64,000 nucleotides of DNA from UBA4427 sp046351135. Lineage in GTDB: Bacteria; Myxococcota_A; UBA9160; UBA4427. Of this stretch, positions 1 through 8,410 are shown piece by piece (within the stretch, counting starts at the first letter, position 1; every line of letters starts with the position of its first letter). Position numbers and translations under genes: made by a program. The notes under the pieces are model-generated. The model was not told the DNA's origin. It saw only the letters and a program-made list of their open reading frames with translations, and made no database searches. Where the stretch lies: positions 186,001 to 250,000 of the forward strand of contig JAXLZA010000010.1 in the NCBI GenBank assembly GCA_046351135.1. The letters are read 5' to 3'.

Positions 1-146
1 AGACGCGCGTAGACGCTGATCCCCTCCTCGGGAATCCAGAACGGGAACCAGACGGTCTCGAGCCAGCGGGGATCGGCGGAGGTCGGGCGGTGGAAGTCGT
101 CGTCCGCGGGCGTGACGACGAGGCGGGGGTCGGTTCCCGGGATCAT
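1..146 (-). CDS. DUF7064/DUF7065-like protein, N-terminal fragment
   Basis: Only the first 48 codons lie inside the window; the gene runs off the left edge. The start codon ATG (146-144) overlaps the TGA of the upstream kinase gene in an ATGA arrangement, which suggests translational coupling. The visible residues include a DDDFH segment and WLETVWFPFWIPEEG. This acidic and tryptophan-rich opening resembles the DUF7064/DUF7065 proteins often found beside phosphotransferases in actinobacteria and uncultured deltaproteobacteria. The function of that family is unknown. The family assignment comes from memory of the motif and the neighbour, so it is tentative. Confidence 0.6.
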   Translation of the reverse strand, partial: MIPGTDPRLVVTPADDDFHRPTSADPRWLETVWFPFWIPEEGISVYAR

Positions 147-1279
147 GCGGGCTCGAGCCTCTGCGGAAGGCGGTGCGCGAGGTCGCCGAGGCGGTCCGCT
201 TCCGCCCGGGCGCGCGCGTGGAGCTCGAGGGCGAAGCCGCGCACGGCGTCGGCCTCGTCGGCCGCGGCCGACGCGTCGACCACGGTCGCCGAAGCCGGCA
301 GGGAAGCGGAGACGGGCCCGGCCTCGCCGGGCTCGGGTCGCGGGACGCCGACGACGTCGCAGAGGCAGAGCGCTAGGGCCCGCAGCAGCAGGAGCTGGAA
401 GCGCTCGAGCGGCGCGCGCGCGGCCGGATCCTGCAGGCGGCGCAGCCCCAGGGCGATCAGCGCCGTGTTGCGCGTCAGGATGAAGACGCGATACCAGGCG
501 ACGCTCGCGAGATCGGGAGTGGGACCGCCGGCCGCGGCGTACTCCGCATAACGCGTCGAGAGCGGGCCGATCGGCGTCGCCATGTCGCGCACCGCGACCG
601 CGGCGAGGTCCTCCATCGGATCGCCCCAATGGGCGACCTCCCAGTCGAGGAGCGCGGTGACCCGGCCGCGCTGGAAGAGGAAGTTGCCGGGGCCCATGTC
701 GCTGTGGACGAGGCTCACGCGGGAGGGGCGCGGCGGCCGGCGCTCGAGCCAGCGCGCGGCGAAGCGCTGGAGCGGGAGCACCGCGTCGCCGAGGGTCGCG
801 AGCAGGCCCGCGAGCTGCTCGAGCTGGACGCGGGCGGGATCGCTCACCGCCGCCACGTCGCCCAGATGCGGAATCGCGAGGCGGCCGGGGTCCTGGGCAT
901 GGAGCAGCGCCGTCAGCCGCATCAGGTCGCGGGCGGTCGGCTCGCGCTCCTCCTCGCGATCGACGGCCGGAAAATCGCTGCGCCCCGGGATCCGCTCGAG
1001 CAGCAGCGCCGCGAGCTCGGCCCCGACGGCGCGGACGCGCGGGACCGGGACCGCCGTCGTCGCCAGCGCGCGCAGGACCGCGGCGTCCTTCGCCGATCCG
1101 CCCGAGCCCCCCGCGTTGTCGCGCAGGCAGAAGAGCGCCTCGGGCCCGGCCGGTCCCGCGAGGTCGATGGAAAAGGCCTGGCGGCTCGCGCCCTCCCCGG
1201 CCCGCTTCGCAGCGACGACGCGTCCGCCCGTCACGCCCTCGATCCAGGCGACGAGCTCCTCCGGAAGCGCCCCGTTCAT
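143..1279 (-). CDS. Aminoglycoside phosphotransferase (APH)-fold kinase
   Basis: A predicted 378-residue cytosolic kinase of the APH/choline kinase fold, which phosphorylates a small-molecule hydroxyl from ATP. The Brenner motif is intact: H192, D194 and N199 in VHSDMGPGNF, followed by the metal-binding D212 in LLDWE. Upstream is the N-lobe with a likely ATP-binding lysine near residue 25. ATG at 1279 was chosen over an upstream GTG at 1324 because the N-lobe begins here. In this type of genome these proteins are usually linked to acyl-CoA and lipid catabolism rather than antibiotic resistance. The coupled downstream DUF7064-like gene fits that setting. The substrate is unknown. Confidence 0.85.
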   Translation of the reverse strand: MNGALPEELVAWIEGVTGGRVVAAKRAGEGASRQAFSIDLAGPAGPEALFCLRDNAGGSGGSAKDAAVLRALATTAVPVPRVRAVGAELAALLLERIPGRSDFPAVDREEEREPTARDLMRLTALLHAQDPGRLAIPHLGDVAAVSDPARVQLEQLAGLLATLGDAVLPLQRFAARWLERRPPRPSRVSLVHSDMGPGNFLFQRGRVTALLDWEVAHWGDPMEDLAAVAVRDMATPIGPLSTRYAEYAAAGGPTPDLASVAWYRVFILTRNTALIALGLRRLQDPAARAPLERFQLLLLRALALCLCDVVGVPRPEPGEAGPVSASLPASATVVDASAAADEADAVRGFALELHARARAEADRLGDLAHRLPQRLEPA

Positions 1280-1338
1280 GCTATGGGACACGGCAGCCCG
1301 CTCCGATCCTCGCGCTCCGGCCACCCCGAGAGGAATCC

Positions 1339-1767
1339 ATGGACCGCGTTCATACCCTCGCCGAGATCAACGATCGCTTCGCCATCACCGACCTCTACGA
1401 CCGCCAGCTCGCGGCGGCCGAGGCCTGGGACTTCGCGCTCTACGATACGACATTCGCGCCCGATGCCGAGATCGATCTCTCGGACTTCGGGGTTCCGGCG
1501 CAGCGCTATCCGGCCTACCGCGCCTGGCTCGCGTCGATCGCGCCCTCGATGCCCCGGGCCCAGCGCCTGACGGGCAGCCTGCGCCTGGATCTGCGCGGCG
1601 ACGAGGCGAGGACCCGCGTCCCGGTCGTCTGCTACGTGACCGTCGAGCGCGACGGCGTCCGAACGCTCACCAGGACCGGCCTCTTCTACAACGACGTCCT
1701 GCACCGGACGCCTTCGGGCTGGCGGATCGTCACGCGTCGAGAGGAGCTGGCCTGGTCGGGCGATTGA
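1339..1767 (+). CDS. SnoaL-like / NTF2-fold protein
   Basis: A 142-residue single-domain protein with the SnoaL-like (NTF2-superfamily) pattern. An N-terminal helix (residues 8-30, ending ALYDTTF) precedes the characteristic FAPDAEIDLSDFG strand, and a C-terminal sheet ends in SGWRIVTRREELAW. Members of this fold are small isomerases, dehydratases, cyclases or ligand-binding proteins, and sequence alone does not tell which. It diverges from the kinase gene (59 bp between starts). Its last 38 bp overlap the 3' end of the sulfotransferase on the opposite strand, so the C-terminus lies in doubly coding DNA. Confidence 0.75.
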   Translation: MDRVHTLAEINDRFAITDLYDRQLAAAEAWDFALYDTTFAPDAEIDLSDFGVPAQRYPAYRAWLASIAPSMPRAQRLTGSLRLDLRGDEARTRVPVVCYVTVERDGVRTLTRTGLFYNDVLHRTPSGWRIVTRREELAWSGD

Positions 1768-2626
1768 GGCGCGCCGCCGGGTCGCCGGACCGCCCACCGC
1801 CGGGCGCGATCCCGCCGCTCGGCCCGCGCGGCCCGTAGCCGTAGGCCGGATCGAGGCGCGCCACCGCGGCATCGAGCCAGGCGATCGAGGCCGGGTCGAG
1901 CTCGTCGCGGTAGCCGCCGACCTGGCCACGCCGGACCTTGAACGAGTCGGGCCGCGCCGGATCGCCCGGACGCAGGCGCACGTCGCCGTGGATCCCCGCC
2001 GCTTCCGCGGCCTTCATGCGATCGAAGCGCGCGAGGTCGACGGCCGCCTCGATCGAGGCCGCTCCGACCGGGACCTCGATCGCCGCGAAGAGCCGGGCCA
2101 GCTCGCCTGCCGCATCGCGCTTCAGGTCCTCGTAGCGCAGCCAGTGACAGCGGGGATGGTCGGCGAAGCGGACGCGCCAGCGGTTCAGGACCCGGACGAG
2201 GCCATCGATGCCCCAGCGAGGATGACGGACGAACTCGCCGATCCCGATCGAGGTCTTCTTCGAGCGCTCGCTCTTGTGGTGGAAGCTCGAGACGACGACG
2301 TCCCGGGGATCCCGGGCGAGCACGACGATCCGCTTCTCCCGGGCGATCGCGGTGGGCAGAATCGCCTTGCCGACGAGCTGGGTGCCCAGCGTTCCCTGGC
2401 GCAGGTGGGTCGCGAGCTCGTGGCTGTAGACGATGCGCGGCGCACCGCTCGTCCCCGGCTCGAGCCGGATCGGATCGAAGGGGAGGCCGAGCTCCCGCGA
2501 GAGCGCCTGGTGGAGCATCACGCGCAGCCAGGTCCGACCGCTCTTCCCCAACGAGAGCACGACCACGTCCGCCTGGCGGAAGCGATCGGCCTTGCGCGTG
2601 AGGTTCCAGGAGATCCGTTCGAGCAT
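1730..2626 (-). CDS. PAPS-dependent sulfotransferase
   Basis: A 298-residue cytosolic-type sulfotransferase, which would move sulfate from PAPS to a hydroxyl or amine. The 5'-phosphosulfate loop is SLGKSGRTWLRVML near residue 25 and the 3'-phosphate-binding segment is LARDPRDVVVSSFHHKS near residue 105. The sugar/lipid family (Sulfotransfer_1) fits best. ATG 2626 was taken because the family normally begins within 30 residues of the P-loop. The C-terminus carries a proline/glycine-rich tail of about 30 residues beyond the usual end; this tail overlaps the SnoaL gene antisense and may be a read-through extension. The neighbouring glycosyltransferases suggest a glycan or glycolipid acceptor. 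Confidence 0.82.
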   Translation of the reverse strand: MLERISWNLTRKADRFRQADVVVLSLGKSGRTWLRVMLHQALSRELGLPFDPIRLEPGTSGAPRIVYSHELATHLRQGTLGTQLVGKAILPTAIAREKRIVVLARDPRDVVVSSFHHKSERSKKTSIGIGEFVRHPRWGIDGLVRVLNRWRVRFADHPRCHWLRYEDLKRDAAGELARLFAAIEVPVGAASIEAAVDLARFDRMKAAEAAGIHGDVRLRPGDPARPDSFKVRRGQVGGYRDELDPASIAWLDAAVARLDPAYGYGPRGPSGGIAPGGGRSGDPAARLNRPTRPAPLDA

Positions 2627-2725
2627 GCTTTCGCTCCGATGCGTTAGCTTAAGGGCACCGATCGTCCCGCGCCGCCCGCCGGCGGCGTCGAGGCGGGCCG
2701 ATGCATTCCGACGTGTGGAGGAGCC

Positions 2726-3826
2726 GTGACCGATCCCGAGCCCGATCGAGACCGCGCCGATGCCCCGCGGCCCGGCCCCTCGCCCGATGCAGGCCTCGAC
2801 CTCGACGCGATCACGATCGCGGTCGAGTGGGAGAACCCGCGCGACGTCGGGACGAGCTGGACCGATCGGGCGCTCGCCGCCCTCGACGCCGAGATCGCCC
2901 GCGAGCAGGCGACGGGCCGCGGCCAACCGACCCTCCTCTATCTCTACGACGCGCGCGCGATCGATCCCGAATCGATCCGCCGCGGGCTCGCGCGGGGCGC
3001 CCCGGCGCTCGAGCGGCGGGCGCGGCTCCGTCTCGTCGAGACCGACGGGAAGACCTACTACCAGCTCAAGAACCAGGGCGTGCTGCTCTCGACGACCCCC
3101 TTCACGATCCTGCTCGACAGCGACGCCTCGCCCCAGCCGGGCTGGCTGCGCGGCCTGCTCGCCCCCTTCGCCGACCCCTCGGTGATGGCCGTCTCGGGGG
3201 TCACCTCCCTCGAGCCCGTCGACCTCGTCTCGCGCACGATGGCGATGGTCTGGATCTTTGACCTGCCGAGCGAGCACGCCCGCTCCCGCGGTCGCGTCCA
3301 GATGCACGCCAACAACTTCGCCGTGCGGACCGCGTTCTTCCAGGCGAATCCCTTCCCGAACACCGCAGCCTTCAAGAAGCAGTGTGGCATCTGGCTCGCG
3401 GACGTCGTCGCCCGCGGCTTCGGCTTCCTGCGGACCCCGGATGCGCTCGTCCTGCATGCCCCCCACGCCGGCTTCGTCTTCATCCTCTGGCGCGCGGTCC
3501 AGGCCGGGCTCGATCGCGACGCGAAGGCGCGCTTCGAGGGCGCGAGCCGGCTCGAACGCCTGCGTTATGCGGTGCGCGTGTTCTTCAAGAAGAACTACCG
3601 CTCGGCGCGCCGGATCCTCGCCCATTTCCGGGAGGTCGGCCTGCCCTTCTGGCAGCTCCCCGCCTCGCTCGCCGTCGGGTCGATCTACTACTCGACCCTG
3701 GCCTTCGCTCAGCTGACGTCGGCCGTCGTCGACGGGCTGCCCGACTCGGCGCGGCTGCGCTGGCTGCTCGCCGGCGCCGCCGACCGCGACACCCTCGAGT
3801 CGAGCAGCAGCCGCGCCAGCGAGTGA
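2726..3826 (+). CDS. Family 2-like glycosyltransferase
   Basis: A 366-residue protein with a GT-A-like core. The segment YYQLKNQGVLLSTTPFTILL leads into DSDASPQPGW, where DSD is the metal/sugar-nucleotide motif (near residue 130). Further on are VMAVSGVTSL and an acceptor-side histidine-rich stretch (LVLHAPHAG). There is no clear membrane-spanning domain, although the C-terminal SLAVGSIYYSTLAFAQ is hydrophobic. The start is GTG, preceded by GGAGGA at good spacing. It probably decorates a surface polymer. The 3' end overlaps the next, opposite glycosyltransferase by 118 bp. Confidence 0.72.
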   Translation: MTDPEPDRDRADAPRPGPSPDAGLDLDAITIAVEWENPRDVGTSWTDRALAALDAEIAREQATGRGQPTLLYLYDARAIDPESIRRGLARGAPALERRARLRLVETDGKTYYQLKNQGVLLSTTPFTILLDSDASPQPGWLRGLLAPFADPSVMAVSGVTSLEPVDLVSRTMAMVWIFDLPSEHARSRGRVQMHANNFAVRTAFFQANPFPNTAAFKKQCGIWLADVVARGFGFLRTPDALVLHAPHAGFVFILWRAVQAGLDRDAKARFEGASRLERLRYAVRVFFKKNYRSARRILAHFREVGLPFWQLPASLAVGSIYYSTLAFAQLTSAVVDGLPDSARLRWLLAGAADRDTLESSSSRASE

Positions 3827-4650
3827 CGGAAGGGCGCGAAGCGCGCATAGCGCAGCGCGTCGCGGCCGAAGCTGGTCCAGTGGCCGTGCTTCGCGAGCCA
3901 GGCGAAGTGGCTGCGCAGGTCCCGGTAGAGGACCGGGGCGTGGTGGCGCAGGTAGTCCGGATGGCGCTCGCAGATGTCGATCGACGCCTGCAGGAAGAGG
4001 CGGTGGTCCCGGGAGATCGCGTCGGCGCTCTCGTGCTTCTCCCAGAGGACGCGGTCCGTCGAGAGGCAGACGTGCTTGCGCGCGAGGCGCAGCACGAGGT
4101 CGAGGTCCTGGCGCCGGCGGAGCTTCTCGTCGAAGAGGCCGACGTCGAGCAGCGCGCGGCGCCGGACCGAGAGCGCCGTCGTCGCCTTCGCGATGCGCCG
4201 CTCGAAGAGCGCCGCACGGAACGCCGCGCCGGTCAGCTCCGGCGGATTCTGCTTGACCTTCGTGCGGCTCTTCGGCGCGACCGCCTTGTGGCAGACGAAG
4301 GAATCGACGAGCAGGTCGAGCTCGGGTCGCTCCGCGAAGAGCTCCGCGACCACGGCGAGCTTGTCGGGGCGATAGACGTCGTCGCTGTCGAGCAGGCAGA
4401 CGACGTCGCCGTTGGCCGCCTCGATGCCGCGGTTGCGCGCGGCGCAGGCTCCCCGGTTGCGGGGCAGCGAGATCAGGCGGATGCGGGGGTCGAGAAAGCC
4501 CGCGACCAGGTCCGGGGTCCCGTCGCTCGAGCCGTCGTCGACGACGATCAGCTCGAAGTCCTCGAACGTCTGCTCGAGCACGCTGTCGACCGCGCGGGCG
4601 ACGACCTGCACTCGATTGAAGACCGGAAGCACGACTGTGACGCTGGGCAC
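3709..4650 (-). CDS. GT2 family glycosyltransferase
   Basis: A 313-residue typical GT-A enzyme. It opens with SVTVVLPVFNRVQVVARAVD, then LIVVDDGSSDGT, and the DxD motif is LLDSDDVYRPDKL (near residue 90). The later RRRQDLDLVLRLA matches the ED-like catalytic base region. It transfers a sugar from a nucleotide donor, probably in cell-surface glycan synthesis. The start is GTG at 4650. The last 118 bp are antisense to the neighbouring glycosyltransferase; both C-terminal tails look low in conservation (serine- and arginine-rich), so one or both annotated ends may be extended relative to homologues. Confidence 0.85.
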   Translation of the reverse strand: MPSVTVVLPVFNRVQVVARAVDSVLEQTFEDFELIVVDDGSSDGTPDLVAGFLDPRIRLISLPRNRGACAARNRGIEAANGDVVCLLDSDDVYRPDKLAVVAELFAERPELDLLVDSFVCHKAVAPKSRTKVKQNPPELTGAAFRAALFERRIAKATTALSVRRRALLDVGLFDEKLRRRQDLDLVLRLARKHVCLSTDRVLWEKHESADAISRDHRLFLQASIDICERHPDYLRHHAPVLYRDLRSHFAWLAKHGHWTSFGRDALRYARFAPFRHSLARLLLDSRVSRSAAPASSQRSRAESGSPSTTADVS

Positions 4651-4804
4651 ACCGCAACGTATCGATCATCTCGCCCGCCCGAAAGTGGGAACGAGCGGGG
4701 ACGAACGATCGACGTCGGTCGGAGGCGGGAGATGTTGGTCGACCTCGGTCGATTGGGAATCGAAACCCAGCCGACCACGACGATCGTCCGTCCCGAATGC
4801 CGGA

Positions 4805-5785
4805 TCAGAAATCCGGACCGACGGCCTGCTTGAAGCGTTCGAGCTCGCGCAGTCGCTTCTCGACGCCGCTCCAGGCCTTTCCCTCGACGCGCACTCCGGT
4901 TTCTTCCGGGCCGAGCTCGGCCCAGGGCGCCGTCACCCAGAAGCGACTCGCCCCGAACGACTTCCACCACTTCGCATACTCGACGCACTCTTCGAGGGCG
5001 TGGGGCGGCTTGCGCCCGTCCTTCGGCATCGGGAAGCGCGCGTCCTCGAAGTAGATCGCGCCCTCGATCCCGATGTCGGCCGGATTGCGCCCCGCTGCCT
5101 TCGCAGCCTTTTCGATGACCTCGCGATCGGCGCGGACCTGGGACTCGCTGAAATAGGGGTAGTAGGGGAACCAGCCGTCGCCGAAGCGTCCCGTCCGCTT
5201 CAGCACGACCGGCGACTGTCCGCCGACCCAGAGCGGGACGCGCCGCCCCGGCGGCAGCGGATTGATGCCGGCGGCCGTCACCGTGTGGTGGTGGCCGTTG
5301 AAGTTCACGATCTCCTTGCTCCACAGCTCGCGCATGAGCACGAACTGCTCCTCCATGATCTTGCCGCGCTTCTTGAAGTCGACGTTCAGCGCCTCGTACT
5401 CGACGTCGTTCCAGCCCGCGGCGATCACGAAGCGGATGCGTCCGCCCGAGAGCACCGCCGCCTCCGCCGCCTGCTTCGCGAGCAGCGCCGTCTGGCGCTG
5501 GGGGCTGATCAGGATGCCGGTGCAGAGCTCGAGGGTCTTCGTCAGGGCGGCGAGGTAGCCGAAGAGCACGAGGGGCTCGTGCCAGACCATGCGGTGGTCG
5601 TAGAGCGGCGGATGGCCGTGGAAGGGCTTCCAGTCGGGGCGGACGCTGGTGTCGGCGCCGAGCACGTGGTCGCCGATCGTGACGTAGCCGTAGCCCAGGC
5701 TCTCGAGGCCCGAGAGGAACTCGACGAGCGCTCCCTGGTCGGTCCCGATCAGATGTTCCGGCAGATTCGTTCCCAGCTTGACCAC
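4805..5785 (-). CDS. LLM-class F420/FMN-dependent oxidoreductase
   Basis: A 326-residue TIM-barrel enzyme of the bacterial luciferase-like family. Recognisable blocks are GYGYVTIGDHV (near residue 32), LCTGILISPQRQTALLAKQA (the cofactor-binding strand region), GRIRFVIAAGWNDVEYEALN and VPLWVGGQSPVVLKRTGRFGDGW. Proteins with this pattern usually use F420, and less often FMN, to reduce or oxygenate hydrophobic substrates. GTG at 5785 is preferred because GGGAGG lies just upstream and the barrel begins immediately. The gene diverges from the SDR at 5955. Cofactor choice is not decided by sequence alone. Confidence 0.85.
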   Translation of the reverse strand: MVKLGTNLPEHLIGTDQGALVEFLSGLESLGYGYVTIGDHVLGADTSVRPDWKPFHGHPPLYDHRMVWHEPLVLFGYLAALTKTLELCTGILISPQRQTALLAKQAAEAAVLSGGRIRFVIAAGWNDVEYEALNVDFKKRGKIMEEQFVLMRELWSKEIVNFNGHHHTVTAAGINPLPPGRRVPLWVGGQSPVVLKRTGRFGDGWFPYYPYFSESQVRADREVIEKAAKAAGRNPADIGIEGAIYFEDARFPMPKDGRKPPHALEECVEYAKWWKSFGASRFWVTAPWAELGPEETGVRVEGKAWSGVEKRLRELERFKQAVGPDF

Positions 5786-5942
5786 CGCACCGCCCTCCCT
5801 TTCCGAAGTGCCGCGAGTCTGGCACAGAGCCGCTCGCCGCTCACACCCCCCGGCCCCGGCGCCCCGGCCTCGATGGCGCCGCCCGCGACCGCCGAGGCCC
5901 GGCGCGGGCCGACGCGCCCGCCCCCGGCGACCCGCCGCGTGG

Positions 5943-5948
5943 TAGATT
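5943..5948 (+). promoter_or_regulatory. Candidate -10 element, leaderless start
   Basis: TAGATT lies 6 nt upstream of the ATG at 5955 in otherwise very GC-rich DNA, and no Shine-Dalgarno sequence precedes that ATG. If it is the -10 hexamer, transcription would start at or next to the A of the start codon, giving a leaderless mRNA. No convincing -35 is visible. Confidence 0.35.
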
Positions 5949-5954
5949 GACGCG

Positions 5955-6752
5955 ATGGGAAACCGACTGGCAGGCAAGATCGCGATCATCACGGGCTCGG
6001 GCAGCGGCATCGGCGCCGCCGGTGCGCGGCTCTTCGCGGCGCAAGGGGCCACCGTCGTCGTCAACGACGTCCGCGCCGACACTGCCCGGGCCGTCGCGCA
6101 GGAGATCGCGGCGGCGGGCGGCCGCGCGGTCGACCACGTCGCCGACGTGACGAAGCCCGACGAGGTCGACGGCCTCGTCGCCCGCACGCGCCGCGACTTC
6201 GGGCGCCTCGACGTCTTCTGGTCGAACGCGGGGGGGGCGGTGCCCGAGCCGACGGAGTCGGTCTCCGTCGCCGAGTACCAGCGCCTCATCGCGCTCAACC
6301 TCGACGCGGTCTTCTACGGGACCCAGTCGGCCCTGCGCGTCATGCTCGAGCAGCGCAGCGGCTCGATCCTGATGACGACCTCGGGCGCGGGGCTGCGGGC
6401 GGTGCGCCACCTCGCGGTCTACGGAATGGCGAAGGCGGGCGTGATCTCCCTCGCGCGCAGCATCGCCGCCGACTACGGGCGCCACGGGATCCGCGCCAAC
6501 GCGATCTCGCCGGGGCCGATGGCGACGCCGCAGTTCATGGCCTGGCTCGCGACGGTGCGCGACGGGCAGCGGCGCTTCGAGGCGCAGGTCCCCGTCGGCC
6601 GGCTCGGGACCCCCGAAGACATCGCCCACGCCGCGGTCTTCCTCGCCTCCGACGAGGCGAGCTTCGTCAACGGCGTGACCCTCCCCGTCGACGGCGGCGT
6701 CCACGCGGTCTTCGCCGCGCCCGCCGTCGAGGGCACCGCGAAGACGGACTAG
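5955..6752 (+). CDS. SDR family oxidoreductase
   Basis: A 265-residue classical short-chain dehydrogenase. The NAD(P)-binding TGSGSGIG is at residues 14-21, the structural SNAGG is near 94, the catalytic serine is in MTTSGAG and the catalytic pair is YGMAK. It ends with the usual VNGVTLPVDGGVHAVF. An aspartate after the second strand (VVVNDVRAD) favours NAD(H). It probably oxidises or reduces an alcohol/ketone in a degradation pathway. It is transcribed divergently from the luciferase-like gene and converges on the GlcG-like gene. No ribosome-binding site is evident; see the candidate -10 at 5943. Confidence 0.9.
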   Translation: MGNRLAGKIAIITGSGSGIGAAGARLFAAQGATVVVNDVRADTARAVAQEIAAAGGRAVDHVADVTKPDEVDGLVARTRRDFGRLDVFWSNAGGAVPEPTESVSVAEYQRLIALNLDAVFYGTQSALRVMLEQRSGSILMTTSGAGLRAVRHLAVYGMAKAGVISLARSIAADYGRHGIRANAISPGPMATPQFMAWLATVRDGQRRFEAQVPVGRLGTPEDIAHAAVFLASDEASFVNGVTLPVDGGVHAVFAAPAVEGTAKTD

Positions 6753-6783
6753 CGTCCCCGGCTCGGCGCGAGCCCGCTCGGTC

Positions 6784-7218
6784 TCAGGTCCGGGGCGCGA
6801 TCGCGGCCAGCCCCGCCTCGGCGCAGCGCGCGTCGTCGCGGCCCGACGCCGCCCCGGACACGCCGACGCCCCCGATCAGCTGGCCCGATTCGAGGATCGG
6901 GAGCCCGCCCTCGGTCCCAACGTAGCCCTCGGCGCGGAGCACGATCTCTCGCTCGTTCTGGGGCATCTGATCCATCAGATCCTTCCACGCGGCCGAGCTC
7001 ATGCCGGTCATCGCCGCGGTGAAGGCCTTGTCGCGGGCGACGCCGTGGGAGATGCGCGGGGCCCCCTGCTCCGCGACGAACGCGACGAGCGTGCCACCCG
7101 GGTCGTAGACCGCGACGACGACGGCCTGGCCCTCGGCGCGGGCCTTCGCGAGGGCCGCCTCGCAGATGCGCAGCGCGGCGTGGCCCGTGATGTGCGGCCG
7201 CAGGATGGAAGTCTTCAT
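6784..7218 (-). CDS. GlcG/HbpS-like (haem-degrading family) protein
   Basis: A 144-residue protein of the GlcG/HbpS/Cob(I)-like fold. It opens with an N-terminal helix (LRICEAALAKARAEGQ), then VVVAVYDPGGTLVAFVAEQG, KAFTAAMTG, and a closing GGLPILESGQLIGGVGVSGA, where the glycine-rich turn is diagnostic. Family members bind haem, iron or cobalamin-like ligands or act as accessory proteins; the role here is unknown. Its ATG overlaps the stop codon of the upstream P450 gene (ATGA), so the two are probably made together. A haem-related partner of the P450 is a reasonable but untested guess. Confidence 0.82.
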   Translation of the reverse strand: MKTSILRPHITGHAALRICEAALAKARAEGQAVVVAVYDPGGTLVAFVAEQGAPRISHGVARDKAFTAAMTGMSSAAWKDLMDQMPQNEREIVLRAEGYVGTEGGLPILESGQLIGGVGVSGAASGRDDARCAEAGLAAIAPRT

Positions 7219-8402
7219 GACCGGGTCCTCTCGAATCCGATCGGGAAGCGCAGCCAGCCGCGCACGTACTCCGTGCGGGCGAAGTGCGCCTCCTCTCGGA
7301 TGGGTGTGTAGTCGGGGATGCGGGCGAGCAGCTCCTCGAGGGCGATGCGCGCCTCGAGCAGCGCGAGCGGTCGACCGAGGCAGAGATGGAGGCCATTGCC
7401 GAACGCGAGCGTGCGGGGCGGATTGCGCCGGACGTCGAAGCGCTCCGGCTCGTCGAACTCCCGCGGATCGCGATTCGCGGCCGGAAACAGGAAGCAGACG
7501 CGCTCCCCCGGTCGCAGCGTCCGTCCCCCGAACTCGATCGGCTCGAGCACCGTCCGCCCCTGGAACTGGGTCGGCGTATCGATCCGCACCGCCTCGAGGA
7601 ACGCCCCCGGCACGAGCCCCCGATCCGCCGCCACCGCGCGCCGCTGGTCGGGCGCCTCCGCGAGCCGCGCGACGGCCCCGGCGAGCGCCTTCGGAAAGCT
7701 GTCGGAGGCGGCGATCAGGAGATTGACGACGGCGTGGACGAGGTCGTCGTCGTCGAGGGCGCGATCCTCGATGCGGCACGCGAGCAGATCCGCCGCGATG
7801 CCGGTCGCCCGGGCCGGCTCCGCACGCAGGCCCGCCACGAACTCGCCGACCCAGGCATAGAGGGCCGCCGCCGCCTCCGCCGCCTTCTCGGTCTCCCCGC
7901 GCTGACCCGGGCGGCGGTGGAAGAAGGCGTTCACGCGCCCGGAGAGCGCCTCGGCGTGCTGCTCCGGAAAGCCGACGAGGCGACACGCCATGTGCGCCGA
8001 GATCGACGCGCCGAGCTCCGCCGCGACGTCGAGGCGCCCGGTCGGGAGCGCCGCCTCGATGCGCGCCCGGGCGATCGCGCGGATCTCGGCCTCGAGGCGC
8101 GCGACGGCGCCGGGGCGGAAATGGGGCGAGAGGACGGCGCGCATCGCGGAGTGCCGGGGCGGATCCATCTGGCTCGGCATCTTCGGATTCGCAGGCGCAC
8201 CGAGCAGGAGCTGCGAGGGCGTGATTCCGCCGGCGACCGAGAGCTTGCGGCTCTGGGTCGCGGCCCAGACGTCGTCGAAGCGGGAGAGGAAGGTCGCCCC
8301 GAAGCGCGGGACGAAGTGGACCGGGCTCTCCTCGCGCAGCCGCGCGTAGACGGCGTGGGGGTCGTCGAGGAAGGCGTCGTCGTAGGGATCGAACTCGAAC
8401 AC
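7215..8402 (-). CDS. Cytochrome P450
   Basis: A 395-residue soluble bacterial P450. The haem thiolate loop is AFGNGLHLCLGRPLA (Cys ligand near residue 340), the ExxR motif is FLEAVR, and the PERF-like motif is PERFDVRR. The I-helix reads LIAASDSFPKA: the usual acid-threonine pair (DT) is DS here and the preceding glycine of AGxDTT is serine, a mild departure that may affect proton delivery. The GTG start at 8402 lies 8 bp after the stop of the DUF1214 gene. It is the third gene of the minus-strand set P450-DUF1214-P450-GlcG. The substrate is unknown and no dedicated ferredoxin is nearby. Confidence 0.9.
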   Translation of the reverse strand: MFEFDPYDDAFLDDPHAVYARLREESPVHFVPRFGATFLSRFDDVWAATQSRKLSVAGGITPSQLLLGAPANPKMPSQMDPPRHSAMRAVLSPHFRPGAVARLEAEIRAIARARIEAALPTGRLDVAAELGASISAHMACRLVGFPEQHAEALSGRVNAFFHRRPGQRGETEKAAEAAAALYAWVGEFVAGLRAEPARATGIAADLLACRIEDRALDDDDLVHAVVNLLIAASDSFPKALAGAVARLAEAPDQRRAVAADRGLVPGAFLEAVRIDTPTQFQGRTVLEPIEFGGRTLRPGERVCFLFPAANRDPREFDEPERFDVRRNPPRTLAFGNGLHLCLGRPLALLEARIALEELLARIPDYTPIREEAHFARTEYVRGWLRFPIGFERTRS

Positions 8403-8410
8403 GGCGCCGA

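Noticed and set aside
143..1279. Aminoglycoside resistance gene
   Set aside because: The kinase fold matches APH, but the context (DUF7064-like partner, catabolic genome) and generic motif do not support an antibiotic substrate.
2627..4669. Open minus-strand frame upstream of the sulfotransferase
   Set aside because: It lies over the two glycosyltransferase genes in other frames and encodes low-complexity Arg/Gly/Ala sequence; the sulfotransferase domain begins at 2626.
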